Shown piece after piece: positions 16,971 through 25,409 of a DNA stretch of 64,000 nt (the stretch's first letter is position 1; every line of letters starts with the position of its first letter). A program made the position numbers and the translations under genes. The notes under the pieces were generated by a model. The model was not told the origin of the DNA, made no database searches, and worked only from the letters and a program-made list of their open reading frames with translations. Source of the DNA: Alkalibacter saccharofermentans DSM 14828 (GTDB taxonomy: Bacteria > Bacillota > Clostridia > Eubacteriales > Alkalibacteraceae); the NCBI RefSeq assembly GCF_900128885.1, contig NZ_FQTU01000009.1, positions 28,663 to 92,662 on the forward strand, read 5' to 3'.

Positions 16971-18596
16971 ATGAAGGCGGCAAAAGCGATAATCAGATGT
17001 CTGGAAAGAGAAAACACCGATGTTGTTTTTGGATATCCGGGCGCGGCAGTGATATCGATTTACGAATCCCTCAGGGAATCGGACATAAAGCATGTACTTG
17101 TCAGAAACGAGCAGTCTCTTGTGCACTATGCAAGCGGATATGCTAGGGAGACGAATAAAGTCGGCGTGTGCATATCCACATCAGGACCTGGGGCGACTAA
17201 TACAATTACTGGAATTGCAACCGCTTATATGGATTCAATTCCTATAGTGATAATAACCGGACAGGTAGATACCGATCTGATAGGTACCGATGCATTTCAG
17301 GAAGCAGATATAAAAGGGGCAACTGAGCCATTTACCAAGCATAATTACCTCGTCAGGGATGCCCAGGATTTGCCAAGGATAATAAAAGAAGCATTTTATA
17401 TAGCAAATACCGGAAGGAAAGGGCCTGTACTGATTGATATCCCGAGAAATATTCAAGAAGACAGGATTAAGCTTGAGTATCCAAATGAAATAGATATACC
17501 TGGATACAATCCTACGCTCTCCGGCCATATAGGGCAGATTAAGAGGGCTGTTTCAAGAATCAAGTCAGCCAAGCGGCCGGTCATTTATGCTGGCGGAGGC
17601 ATCCTATCTTCCCATGCCGAAAAAGAGGTCCTTGAATTTGCTGAAAAGACAAATATACCTGTAATCAATTCCTTGATGGGAGTAGGTGGTTTTCCTCAGG
17701 ACTCCAGTCTCTATGCCGGAATTGTTGGAAGCCACGGATATCCCTATTCCAGTGAAATCATAGGTATGACTGACCTGCTGATAACCATTGGCGCTAGGAT
17801 GTCCAATAGGGCGACAGCAGGATTCTCAAAGCTCAACCCAAAAATAGAATTCATTCACGTAGACATTGATCCGGCAGAGATAGGCAAGAACGTGGGATAT
17901 ACACTTCCTATCGTAGGTGATGCAAAAATAATATTGGGAGAGCTCATTGATAAATCGGACAATATGGATTTTTCTTCATGGCATGATGAAATCAAAGCTA
18001 TCAAAGAAAAGTGCTTGTCAGTCTTGGATTATAAAACACAATCGGGACTGATAAACGCTAAAGAGCTTATAAGTCATCTTTCAGAAAAGATGGATGATGA
18101 TGCCTGCCTTGTGGCAGATGTAGGTCAGAATCAAATATGGTCCGCCTTAAATTACAAAATCAAAAAGGAAAGAAAATTCATGACATCAGGTGGCCTTGGA
18201 ACTATGGCATACAGCGTGCCTGCCGCTACGGGAGTTAAGATGGCAAATCCAAACAGGCAGGTGGTGTGCGTAATTGGAGATGGAGGTTTCCAGATGTGTC
18301 TCGGCGAACTAGCTGTAGTTAGGGAACAAAATGCGGGGATTAAGATAATTTTATTGAATAACAGGAAACTGGGTCTTGTGCGAGAGATACAGCAGGACTT
18401 GTATGGCAAGGACAAAAGCTACGGGGTAGACTTAAATCTTCAGGTCAATTTCGTCAAAATAGCTGAAGCTTATAACATAACCGGACATGAAGTCAGCGAT
18501 ATGGAAAATTTCAAAAAAGTTTTAGATGAAGTACTGGCAACCGACGAACCTTGTCTGATACAATGTAATATAGACCCTGATATCAGGACTTTATGA
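16971..18596 (+). CDS. ilvB: Acetolactate synthase large (catalytic) subunit
   Basis: A thiamine-diphosphate and FAD enzyme that condenses two pyruvates to acetolactate, or pyruvate with 2-oxobutyrate, in valine, leucine and isoleucine synthesis. The 541 residues hold the catalytic Glu47 (RNEQSLVHYASGYAR), the FAD-binding middle domain and the TPP motif GDGGF near 435-439 ending in LLNN near 461-464. The frame is open back to 16746, but the promoter and the TAAGGAG site place the start at ATG 16971. The regulatory subunit follows. The other branched-chain genes are not here, so an anabolic enzyme with a detached operon is inferred. Confidence 0.92.
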   Translation: MKAAKAIIRCLERENTDVVFGYPGAAVISIYESLRESDIKHVLVRNEQSLVHYASGYARETNKVGVCISTSGPGATNTITGIATAYMDSIPIVIITGQVDTDLIGTDAFQEADIKGATEPFTKHNYLVRDAQDLPRIIKEAFYIANTGRKGPVLIDIPRNIQEDRIKLEYPNEIDIPGYNPTLSGHIGQIKRAVSRIKSAKRPVIYAGGGILSSHAEKEVLEFAEKTNIPVINSLMGVGGFPQDSSLYAGIVGSHGYPYSSEIIGMTDLLITIGARMSNRATAGFSKLNPKIEFIHVDIDPAEIGKNVGYTLPIVGDAKIILGELIDKSDNMDFSSWHDEIKAIKEKCLSVLDYKTQSGLINAKELISHLSEKMDDDACLVADVGQNQIWSALNYKIKKERKFMTSGGLGTMAYSVPAATGVKMANPNRQVVCVIGDGGFQMCLGELAVVREQNAGIKIILLNNRKLGLVREIQQDLYGKDKSYGVDLNLQVNFVKIAEAYNITGHEVSDMENFKKVLDEVLATDEPCLIQCNIDPDIRTL

Positions 18597-18656
18597 CGAC
18601 TTATCAGGCATTGATGGTAAATCAAATAACAGACTAAGTGTAACGGGAGGTAGACA

Positions 18657-19154
18657 ATGAAGAAGTATGTATTATCTTTACTGGTTGAAAACAATTCAGG
18701 CGTGCTAAGCAGAATAGCAGGACTTTTCGCGAGAAGATGCTTTAATATCGATAGTCTGACGGTAGGAACTACCGAGGACGAAAGTCTCTCAAGGATGACT
18801 ATCGTGGTCATCGGAGACGAACAAATCCTTGAACAGATAAAAAAGCAGCTTAACAAATTGGTGGAGGTTATAAAAGTCATAGAACTGACCACACAGGACT
18901 CCATAAGCAGGGAACTGGTATTTATCAAGGTCAAGGCAAGCAATGAGACTAGGTCGAATATTATCGAGATATCAAACATCTTCAGAGCAAATATAGTTGA
19001 TGTCGCTCATGAGAGCCTTATACTGGAGCTTACAGGTGATGCAGGGAAAATAGAAGCATTTACAAATCTCATGGAGCCATTCGGAATCTTAGAGTTTATA
19101 AGATCGGGTGCAACCGGGCTGCAAAGAGGAGATAAAGTACTTAAAGAAAATTAA
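18657..19154 (+). CDS. ilvN: Acetolactate synthase small (regulatory) subunit
   Basis: A 165-residue regulatory partner of IlvB. The N-terminal ACT domain (about 3-75: YVLSLLVENNSGVLSRIAGLFARR) binds valine for feedback inhibition, and the C-terminal domain (about 80-160) stabilises the holoenzyme. It starts 60 bases after ilvB with GGGAGG, and a strong terminator follows, so ilvBN is a two-gene operon. A small subunit marks the enzyme as anabolic rather than the catabolic AlsS type. Confidence 0.93.
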   Translation: MKKYVLSLLVENNSGVLSRIAGLFARRCFNIDSLTVGTTEDESLSRMTIVVIGDEQILEQIKKQLNKLVEVIKVIELTTQDSISRELVFIKVKASNETRSNIIEISNIFRANIVDVAHESLILELTGDAGKIEAFTNLMEPFGILEFIRSGATGLQRGDKVLKEN

Positions 19155-19193
19155 GAAAAGCCTGTTTCGAAATAGAATCGAAGCAGGCTTTTC
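19155..19193. terminator. Bidirectional terminator between ilvN and the corrinoid activator gene
   Basis: A 16-bp stem with one G-U pair (19155-19170 with 19178-19193) and a 7-base loop, with a TTTTCTTTAT end. It directly precedes the stop codon of the convergent minus-strand gene. Confidence 0.85.
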
Positions 19194-19194
19194 T

Positions 19195-20976
19195 TTATCG
19201 CAAACGTAAATCTGTGAAGTATGTGTTGGTCATGTACTGGGTCGCAAAGGATTTATTGTTTGCAAGTTCTACGAAGACGGCATTTTCGGCTATCTCATTA
19301 CACTCGTTTTGCTTATCTTCTGACAAAAGATACATCTGACTCCCTGTGCCTGCGGCATTTCCTATAGATTTTACGTTCACACCTTTGAACCAGGGGAGCA
19401 TTCCTATTGATTGGGCTTTTTCTATGTCGATGTAATTGCCGAAAGCGCCGGCTATGATGATTTCTGTAAGATTTTCACCCTTTATTCCGTATTCCTCCAT
19501 AAGCATTACGCAGCCTGTATATATGGCTCCTTTGGCCAGTTGTACCTGTCGTATATCTTTTTGAGAAAAATATATATCTTCATTTAGGGAAGACTCTTCT
19601 TTAAAAGCCAGGACAAATACCTTTTGTTCCTCCCTTGTAACGACTCTTGCAGCCAAGTCATTGTCAACGATTTTATCAATAGGAACAAAAGCACCTCTTT
19701 TGTTTATTACTCCCTGTGAGAAAAGCAATGCCATCAAATCGATAACTCCTGAGCCACATATGCCTTGGGGCTTTATGTTTCCTATTACCTGGTAAGACAG
19801 TTTGCCATCCTCCATAGAAACCTTCTCGATTGCCCCGTCAGTTCCGCGCATGCCATGTTTTATACCTGCACCTTCCAGAGCAGGACCGCATGCCGTTGAG
19901 GAGACGTGATAAGAGGTGTCCTTTCCCACAGCTATCTCTCCGTTAGTGCCCAAATCTATCACAAGCCTAGCCTTGCCATCCTTGGGCAGAGACAAAAGCA
20001 CTGCTGTAGTATCTGCACCCACAAATCCCCCCAGCAAGGGGAGAAATGAGACGATGCCCATTGGACTTATCTTCAAGCCTAGGATTTCCCCTTTGGCCTC
20101 GACCGCACCGTGGGTTGTGCTGGTAAAAGGAGCCTTGCCAAGGTGTTCCGGATAAAAGCCTAAAATCAGATGCTGCATGGTGCTGTTTCCGCATAGGGTC
20201 GCATGATATATGTCTTTTGCTGTGACTTCATTTTCTCTACAAAGGTTTTCCACTATCTGGTTTAGTGAGTCAATGGCAAGCTGCTGCAATCGTGAAAGTT
20301 TATTTTTGTCATTGATGACTTGGTCGATCCTGCTTATAACATCTCCTCCAAGCTCTGTCTGTTTGTTGAGGGTAGAATCGATGCCTATTAAAATATTTTC
20401 ATTAAGATCGTACAGATATCCTACTACGGAAGTGGTCCCAAGGTCAAAGGCTATGCCGTATAGCTTTGATGAATATCCGGCTGGTTGGATATCGATGATT
20501 TTATTTTTATTCAAGATGACATTTATTCCTTCAGGATTATGATAAACAAAAGACATCTTCTGGAATATTTCCAAAGTCGGATACTCTACTTCTTTGCCTA
20601 ATAATTTATGCAAAACATCCCAATTGTTTTGTCCAAGTTCTGTTTTGAGTTCCTCCCGTTTAAATAGCAAAGACCTGATTGAAGGTTTGAAGTTGATTTC
20701 ATCCAAAGATGATGATGTTAAGATTTGCGCCTTCTGAACATCCTCTTTTAGCATGATCTGCATGTTGTCATAGACAGTTTCTCGGCAAGATAGAATTTTT
20801 TTAAGGTGACCGCCCTCTTTGATTTCCACGGCACATTTCTTACAGGTGCCTTTTCCGCCACATACAAGATTTAACGGGTAGCCTGCAATAGCACATGCGT
20901 CAGATACTTTTATTCCGGGTTCGACTTCCAGCGACTTGTTGAGAAGAGGGAATTTAACTGTAATCTTTTTATCCAT
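19195..20976 (-). CDS. Corrinoid-protein reductive activator (ferredoxin-ASKHA, RACo-like)
   Basis: ATP-dependent reactivator that returns oxidised Co(II) corrinoid proteins to the methyl-accepting Co(I) state. The N-terminus is a [2Fe-2S] ferredoxin domain with Cys39, Cys45, Cys48 and Cys64 (C-x5-C-x2-C-x15-C), as in RACo of Carboxydothermus and RamA-like activators. A linker (about 95-175) leads to an ASKHA ATPase domain with AFDLGTTSVVGYL near 182-194, VIDLGTNGEIAVG and IIIAGAFGNYID. At 593 residues it is slightly shorter than typical RACo. The ATG at 20976 has AAGGAG upstream. It is divergent from the methyltransferase gene, with back-to-back promoters, which supports a shared role. Its corrinoid protein partner is not in the window. 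Confidence 0.88.
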   Translation of the reverse strand: MDKKITVKFPLLNKSLEVEPGIKVSDACAIAGYPLNLVCGGKGTCKKCAVEIKEGGHLKKILSCRETVYDNMQIMLKEDVQKAQILTSSSLDEINFKPSIRSLLFKREELKTELGQNNWDVLHKLLGKEVEYPTLEIFQKMSFVYHNPEGINVILNKNKIIDIQPAGYSSKLYGIAFDLGTTSVVGYLYDLNENILIGIDSTLNKQTELGGDVISRIDQVINDKNKLSRLQQLAIDSLNQIVENLCRENEVTAKDIYHATLCGNSTMQHLILGFYPEHLGKAPFTSTTHGAVEAKGEILGLKISPMGIVSFLPLLGGFVGADTTAVLLSLPKDGKARLVIDLGTNGEIAVGKDTSYHVSSTACGPALEGAGIKHGMRGTDGAIEKVSMEDGKLSYQVIGNIKPQGICGSGVIDLMALLFSQGVINKRGAFVPIDKIVDNDLAARVVTREEQKVFVLAFKEESSLNEDIYFSQKDIRQVQLAKGAIYTGCVMLMEEYGIKGENLTEIIIAGAFGNYIDIEKAQSIGMLPWFKGVNVKSIGNAAGTGSQMYLLSEDKQNECNEIAENAVFVELANNKSFATQYMTNTYFTDLRLR

Positions 20977-21016
20977 TTTCAGTCTCCTTTGCTTGGTGTA
21001 GGTAGCTTATAGTCTA

Positions 21017-21045
21017 ATTTTAAACGATTATAAATTTAGTAGCAA
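21017..21045 (-). promoter_or_regulatory. Promoter of the corrinoid activator gene
   Basis: On the minus strand, TTGCTA (21040-21045), a 17-bp spacer and TAAAAT (21017-21022). Its -35 lies 14 bp from the -35 of the divergent methyltransferase promoter, so one regulator could control both. Confidence 0.65.
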
Positions 21046-21059
21046 GTTTAAATAATTTA

Positions 21060-21088
21060 TTGACAAAGACTATACTCTTTGATAAGAT
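21060..21088 (+). promoter_or_regulatory. Promoter of the C1 methyltransferase operon
   Basis: A perfect TTGACA (21060-21065), a 17-bp spacer and TAAGAT (21083-21088). The predicted start near 21095 leaves a leader of about 90 bases. Confidence 0.75.
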
Positions 21089-21103
21089 TGAAACATAAAG
21101 AGG

Positions 21104-21117
21104 CTTGTATATACAAG
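21104..21117. promoter_or_regulatory. Operator-like palindrome CTTGTATATACAAG
   Basis: A perfect 14-bp palindrome starting about 10 bases after the predicted transcription start of the methyltransferase operon. Position and symmetry fit a repressor site; TTGTATA...TACAA-type sites are typical of GntR-family regulators. No regulator gene is adjacent, so the binding protein is unknown. Confidence 0.5.
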
Positions 21118-21184
21118 TTGCTCACTTGAATAATTAAGGAGTTAATCGGGTTGAAATCGATACCACACAACAGGGGGGAGTATT

Positions 21185-21997
21185 TTGATTATTATTGGTG
21201 AAAAAATCAATGGAGCAATTCCGGTAGTCAAGAAGGCTATTGAAGAAAGGGACGCTGAGTTTATTCGGGAAAGGGCTGTAAAGCAGGCGGAAGCCGGAGC
21301 GGATTTCATAGATGTCTGCGCTTCTACTGCACCGGACAAAGAAGTGGAAACCTTGAAATGGTTGATAGAAATAGTACAGGGAGCTGTAGATACGCCTGTT
21401 TGCATAGATAGTCCCAATCCAATGTTCATTAAAGAAGTATTGCCTATAATAAACAAGCCGGGCATGATCAATTCGGTGAATCTGGAAAAGGTAGAAGGAT
21501 CAGATAAAGACAAATGCGACGTAATATTTCCTTTGATGAAGGACAATGAGTGGCAGGTGATAGCCTTGACATGCGATAGCGTCAACGGAACACCAAGAGA
21601 TGTTCCAACCAGAGTTGAAATATCAAAGAAGATAATTGAAAAAGCAGCAGGATACGGAATAACTCCAGACAGGATACACATCGACCCATTGGTCATGGCA
21701 CTATCCACTGACAACAACTCACTGCTTAACTTTGTAAAAGCAATGAAGGAAGTGAAGGCCATTTATCCTACAGTTAAGTTTACATCCGGACTTAGCAATA
21801 TATCTTTCGGAATGCCCTCAAGAAAAATCATCAATCAAAATTTTATGACTCTTGCAATATACGAGGGAATGGATTCGGCTATAATGGATCCGTTGAACAA
21901 GGAAATAATGGGAGCGATTTATGCTACAGAAGCTCTATTGGGAAGAGACAGGCACACCAGAAAATATAACACTGCAGTTCGAAAAGGCAGAATATAA
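21185..21997 (+). CDS. Methyltetrahydrofolate:corrinoid-protein methyltransferase (MtgA/AcsE family)
   Basis: A 270-residue pterin-binding TIM barrel that moves a methyl group between tetrahydrofolate and a corrinoid protein. Family features are IIIGEKINGAIPVVKKAI at the start, EAGADFIDVCAS near 37-48, TPVCIDSPNP near 70-79, MINSVNLEK near 96-104 and IHIDPLVMAL near 159-168. The VCAS...VETLKWLIEIVQ and CIDSPNP wording looks closer, from memory, to MtgA-type enzymes of methylotrophic acetogens than to AcsE of the CODH/ACS pathway, though both are possible. The start is TTG at 21185 after GGGGGAG. It leads an operon with fhs, fchA and probably folD. The downstream methyl donor is not identified here. 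Confidence 0.82.
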   Translation: MIIIGEKINGAIPVVKKAIEERDAEFIRERAVKQAEAGADFIDVCASTAPDKEVETLKWLIEIVQGAVDTPVCIDSPNPMFIKEVLPIINKPGMINSVNLEKVEGSDKDKCDVIFPLMKDNEWQVIALTCDSVNGTPRDVPTRVEISKKIIEKAAGYGITPDRIHIDPLVMALSTDNNSLLNFVKAMKEVKAIYPTVKFTSGLSNISFGMPSRKIINQNFMTLAIYEGMDSAIMDPLNKEIMGAIYATEALLGRDRHTRKYNTAVRKGRI

Positions 21998-22071
21998 AAC
22001 ACCAGAAGATGTTAAAACAGACCGGTTATATTGTTTTAATGTGCATAAAATTAGTTTGAGGAGGAGTTTAA

Positions 22072-23745
22072 ATGGGGTTCAAGAGCGATATTGAAATTGC
22101 ACAGGAAGCTGCACCAAAGGACATTAGAGAGATCGCGGCAAAATTGGGTTTGAATGAAGAAAATCTGGATTTGTACGGAAAGTACAAGGCAAAGGTCGAT
22201 ATAAATCTGCTTCAGGAGAAGTCAGATAAAAGAGCAAAGCTTATTTTAACGACTGCCATCAACCCAACACCGGCAGGGGAAGGAAAGACTACTACCACTA
22301 TAGGAGCGGCGGATGCCCTTTCGAGATTGGGCAAAAACGTATTGGTAGCTTTGAGAGAACCATCCCTGGGACCAGTATTTGGCGTAAAAGGCGGAGCGGC
22401 AGGAGGGGGATATGCCCAAGTTGTTCCAATGGAAGACATCAACTTGCATTTCACTGGAGATTTCCATGCCATCGGCGCAGCCAACAACCTTTTGGCTGCA
22501 ATGCTCGACAATCACGTCTTTCAGGGAAATAATCTGGATATAGACGTAAGAAGAGTCGTGTGGCGAAGAGCCGTAGACATGAATGACAGGCAATTGAGGA
22601 ATATCGTGAACGGGCTCGGAGGAAAAGCCCAGGGAATGCCAAGAGAAGATGGTTTTGATATTACGGTGGCAAGTGAGATAATGGCTATATTTTGTCTATC
22701 CAGCGATATTATAAATCTAAAAAACAGATGCGCAAAAATAATAGTCGCGTACAATAGAAAAGGAGAGCCTGTAACAGCGGGAGATCTTAACGCGCAAGGG
22801 GCTATGGCGGCTCTTTTAAAAGATGCTTTGAAACCAAATCTGGTACAGACATTGGAAGGAAATCCTGCATTTATTCATGGCGGACCTTTTGCGAACATAG
22901 CACATGGATGCAACTCTGTTTTGGCGACAAAGTTCGCAATGAAGTATGCAGATTACGTAGTCACTGAAGCAGGATTTGGAGCTGATTTGGGAGCTGAAAA
23001 ATTCATAAACATAAAATGCAGGATGACGGATATTAAGCCGGATGCGGTGATAATAGTGGCTACGGTAAAGGCTCTCAAGTACAACGGAGGAGTAGCAAAA
23101 ACCGATTTGCAGGAAGAAAATTTAGTGGCTCTGGAAAAAGGACTTCCCAACTTGCTTAAACATGTGGAAAACATAACCCAGGTTTTTAAGCTGCCGGCTG
23201 TAGTGGCTATAAACAGATTTCCGACAGATACAGAAGCAGAACTCAAGCTTGTTGAAGACAGATGCAGGGAGCTTGGAGTAAACGTCGCTTTGTCAGAAGT
23301 TTGGGGAAAAGGTGGAGCAGGTGGAGAGGCATTAGCTAAAGAGCTTATCAGATTGACACAGACTGAAAGCGATATGGAATTCGCATACGATGAGGAAGAT
23401 TCAATAAAGGATAAGATCAGAAAGGTTGCACAAAAAATTTATGGAGCTGATGATGTCAGCTTTACAGGCAAAGCTGAAAAAGAGATTGCTAACTTTGAAA
23501 AACTCGGATTCGGCAAGATGCCTATATGCATGGCGAAAACACAGTATTCCTTAACTGACGATCAAACCATACTGGGAAGACCTAAAGGGTTTACAATAAC
23601 CGTTAGAGATCTGACCGTATCTGCAGGTGCCGGGTTCATAGTAGTGCTGACTGGAGATGTCATGAAAATGCCCGGGCTCCCCAAAGTACCATCGGCTGAA
23701 AAAATCGACGTGGATGAAAACGGCGTGATATCAGGGTTGTTTTAA
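22072..23745 (+). CDS. fhs: Formate-tetrahydrofolate ligase
   Basis: Makes 10-formyl-THF from formate, THF and ATP, and in reverse can yield ATP from formyl groups. The 557-residue length is standard. The P-loop NPTPAGEGKTTTT is at about 64-76, followed by REPSLGPVFGVKGGAAGGGYAQ-type conserved sequence near 94-115 and the C-terminal GADDVSFTGKA. It starts at ATG 22072 after GAGGAGG, 74 bases downstream of the methyltransferase. Together with FchA and FolD it covers formate to methylene-THF, which can run toward acetogenesis, or oxidatively during methyl or glycine/serine breakdown. Confidence 0.96.
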   Translation: MGFKSDIEIAQEAAPKDIREIAAKLGLNEENLDLYGKYKAKVDINLLQEKSDKRAKLILTTAINPTPAGEGKTTTTIGAADALSRLGKNVLVALREPSLGPVFGVKGGAAGGGYAQVVPMEDINLHFTGDFHAIGAANNLLAAMLDNHVFQGNNLDIDVRRVVWRRAVDMNDRQLRNIVNGLGGKAQGMPREDGFDITVASEIMAIFCLSSDIINLKNRCAKIIVAYNRKGEPVTAGDLNAQGAMAALLKDALKPNLVQTLEGNPAFIHGGPFANIAHGCNSVLATKFAMKYADYVVTEAGFGADLGAEKFINIKCRMTDIKPDAVIIVATVKALKYNGGVAKTDLQEENLVALEKGLPNLLKHVENITQVFKLPAVVAINRFPTDTEAELKLVEDRCRELGVNVALSEVWGKGGAGGEALAKELIRLTQTESDMEFAYDEEDSIKDKIRKVAQKIYGADDVSFTGKAEKEIANFEKLGFGKMPICMAKTQYSLTDDQTILGRPKGFTITVRDLTVSAGAGFIVVLTGDVMKMPGLPKVPSAEKIDVDENGVISGLF

Positions 23746-23774
23746 GACTGACTTATGAAATTCGGAGGTAGAGC

Positions 23775-24407
23775 ATGAAAATGATAGATTATTCCTGTGT
23801 GAGGTTCATGGATGAGCTTGCATCGAAAAATGCAGTTCCGGGAGGAGGAGGCGCGGCCGCCCTCTCCGGTGCAATGGGCACTGCATTGGCAGGCATGGTA
23901 TGCAACTTGACTACGGGGAAGAAAAAATATGCACAATATGAAGAGGATATTCAAAGAATCATGAAGGAAGCTGATAGGATTCAAAGAGCGCTCCTCGAAA
24001 TGGTTGATCTGGATGCGGAGAACTTCCTTCCGCTGTCAAAGGCTTACGGACTTCCTAAAGAAACGGAAGAAGAAAAAAAACACAAGGAAGAGATTATGGA
24101 AAAATGTCTTGTTCAGGCATGCTCTGTACCGGTAGAGATAGTAAAAAAGTGCTATGAAGCCATTTTGCTCCATGAAGAGCTGGTAGACAAAGGCTCCATG
24201 TTGGCTATCAGTGATGTAGGGGTTGGAGTTCAGTGTCTAAGATCAGGAATAATCAGTGCCTGGTTGAATGTACAGATCAATATTAACTCAATAAAAAATC
24301 AGGAGTATGTATCAAAGGTGGAAAACGAAGTAAAGCCGTTGCTGTCAAAAGGGATTGAGATTTGCGACGATGTGTACAGCAAGGTGGACAAAAAGCTTGC
24401 TAAATAG
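23775..24407 (+). CDS. fchA: Methenyl-tetrahydrofolate cyclohydrolase
   Basis: A 210-residue helical protein of the FTCD C-terminal (cyclodeaminase/cyclohydrolase) family that interconverts 10-formyl-THF and methenyl-THF. The start YSCVRFMDELASKNAVPGGGGAAALSGAMGTAL matches the family; the glycine-rich loop near residues 23-28 binds folate. It sits 29 bases after fhs with GGAGG. The FolD encoded two genes on lacks the residues needed for its own cyclohydrolase activity, so this protein is probably the cell's working cyclohydrolase in this route. Confidence 0.9.
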   Translation: MKMIDYSCVRFMDELASKNAVPGGGGAAALSGAMGTALAGMVCNLTTGKKKYAQYEEDIQRIMKEADRIQRALLEMVDLDAENFLPLSKAYGLPKETEEEKKHKEEIMEKCLVQACSVPVEIVKKCYEAILLHEELVDKGSMLAISDVGVGVQCLRSGIISAWLNVQININSIKNQEYVSKVENEVKPLLSKGIEICDDVYSKVDKKLAK

Positions 24408-24421
24408 AATCTGATTTAACG

Positions 24422-24445
24422 ATCCTCCACTTAGCGGTGGAGGAT
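24422..24445 (+). terminator. Stem-loop between fchA and folD
   Basis: A perfect 9-bp G/C-containing stem (24422-24430 with 24437-24445) and a 6-base loop. There is only a weak T-run after it, so it may be an inefficient terminator or an mRNA-stabilising hairpin that tunes folD expression relative to fhs-fchA. Confidence 0.4.
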
Positions 24446-24502
24446 TAAGTTTAAAATTAGTGTTAAAAAAAACACAAACTATTTGATTTCAGGAGGAATA
24501 AA

Positions 24503-25354
24503 ATGAGTGAGTTGTTGAGTGGAAAGCTAGTAGCTGAAAGCATAAAAGAAGAGACGGTCAGGGCTGTAGAAGAACTTAAGAAAAGAGGAGTTGAGCCCAA
24601 ACTAAAGATAATAAGGGTAGGTGAAAACCCCAGTGACCTATCCTACGAAAGAGGAGCACTAAAGAGAATGGCCGGTTGTGATATAAAAACTGAGGTTTTA
24701 GAACTTGATCAAGGTATATCACAAGACGACTTTATTGCCGAGTTGGAATTAGTGAACAAGGACGATTCGGTGCATGGAATATTGATTTTCAGACCTTTGC
24801 CCAAGCACATAGACGAAAATGTCGTAAAGTATGTCGTAGCTCCTGAAAAGGATGTGGATTGCTTTAGTCCTATCAATGTGGCTAAAGTCATGGAAGGAGA
24901 TAGATCAGGTTTTGCTCCATGTACGCCTTCAGCGGTCATGGAAATACTTGGCCATTACAATATCGATTTGAATGGAGCCAATACCGTGGTGTTAGGAAGA
25001 TCCATGGTCGTAGGCAAGCCTGTGAGCATGTTGCTTTTGAAAGAAAATGCCACAGTTACGATTTGCCATTCCAAAACAAAAGATCTTTCAAAGGTAGCTG
25101 CAGCTGCTGATATTTTGATCGTTGGGATTGGAAGGGCTAAGATGGTGAATTCTCAGTACGTTAAAGAAGGCGCAATAGTTTTAGATGTTGGAATAAATGT
25201 GGACGAAAACGGAAAACTTTGCGGAGATGTAGATTTTGAAGATTGTAAAAACAAAGCCGGCATGATAACACCAGTACCGGGAGGAGTGGGGTCCGTCACA
25301 ACATCTGTGCTAGCCAAGCATGTCATAAAGGCATGCAAGCTGCAAATCGGGTAA
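24503..25354 (+). CDS. folD: Methylene-THF dehydrogenase, FolD family, predicted monofunctional
   Basis: Interconverts methenyl-THF and methylene-THF with NAD(P). The 283 residues contain the substrate domain (about 1-120), the Rossmann domain with VVLGRSMVVGKPVSMLLL near 161-178, and ITPVPGGVGSVTTS near 255-268. In bifunctional FolD the motif is YxxxKxK with a catalytic Lys and a partner Gln in VQLPLP. Here Tyr48 is followed by Ala52 at the Lys position (Lys54 is kept), and the Gln is Phe96 in IFRPLP. The two replaced positions are 44 residues apart, as in human Lys56 and Gln100. Loss of both predicts dehydrogenase without cyclohydrolase activity, consistent with the nearby fchA. Confidence 0.93.
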   Translation: MSELLSGKLVAESIKEETVRAVEELKKRGVEPKLKIIRVGENPSDLSYERGALKRMAGCDIKTEVLELDQGISQDDFIAELELVNKDDSVHGILIFRPLPKHIDENVVKYVVAPEKDVDCFSPINVAKVMEGDRSGFAPCTPSAVMEILGHYNIDLNGANTVVLGRSMVVGKPVSMLLLKENATVTICHSKTKDLSKVAAAADILIVGIGRAKMVNSQYVKEGAIVLDVGINVDENGKLCGDVDFEDCKNKAGMITPVPGGVGSVTTSVLAKHVIKACKLQIG

Positions 25355-25409
25355 TTTTAAAATGGCGTGAAGCAACAGCAAAAGAAGCTTTCAAGGCAGG
25401 GTGAGAAGC

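Noticed and set aside
18470..18979. 169-residue minus-strand ORF
   Set aside because: It is antisense to ilvB and ilvN, both clearly real, and looks like a shadow of the codon pattern.
21185..21997. Confident AcsE call (CODH/ACS-pathway methyltransferase)
   Set aside because: No CODH/ACS gene is in the window and the sequence wording looks closer to MtgA-type enzymes, so only the broader family is assigned.
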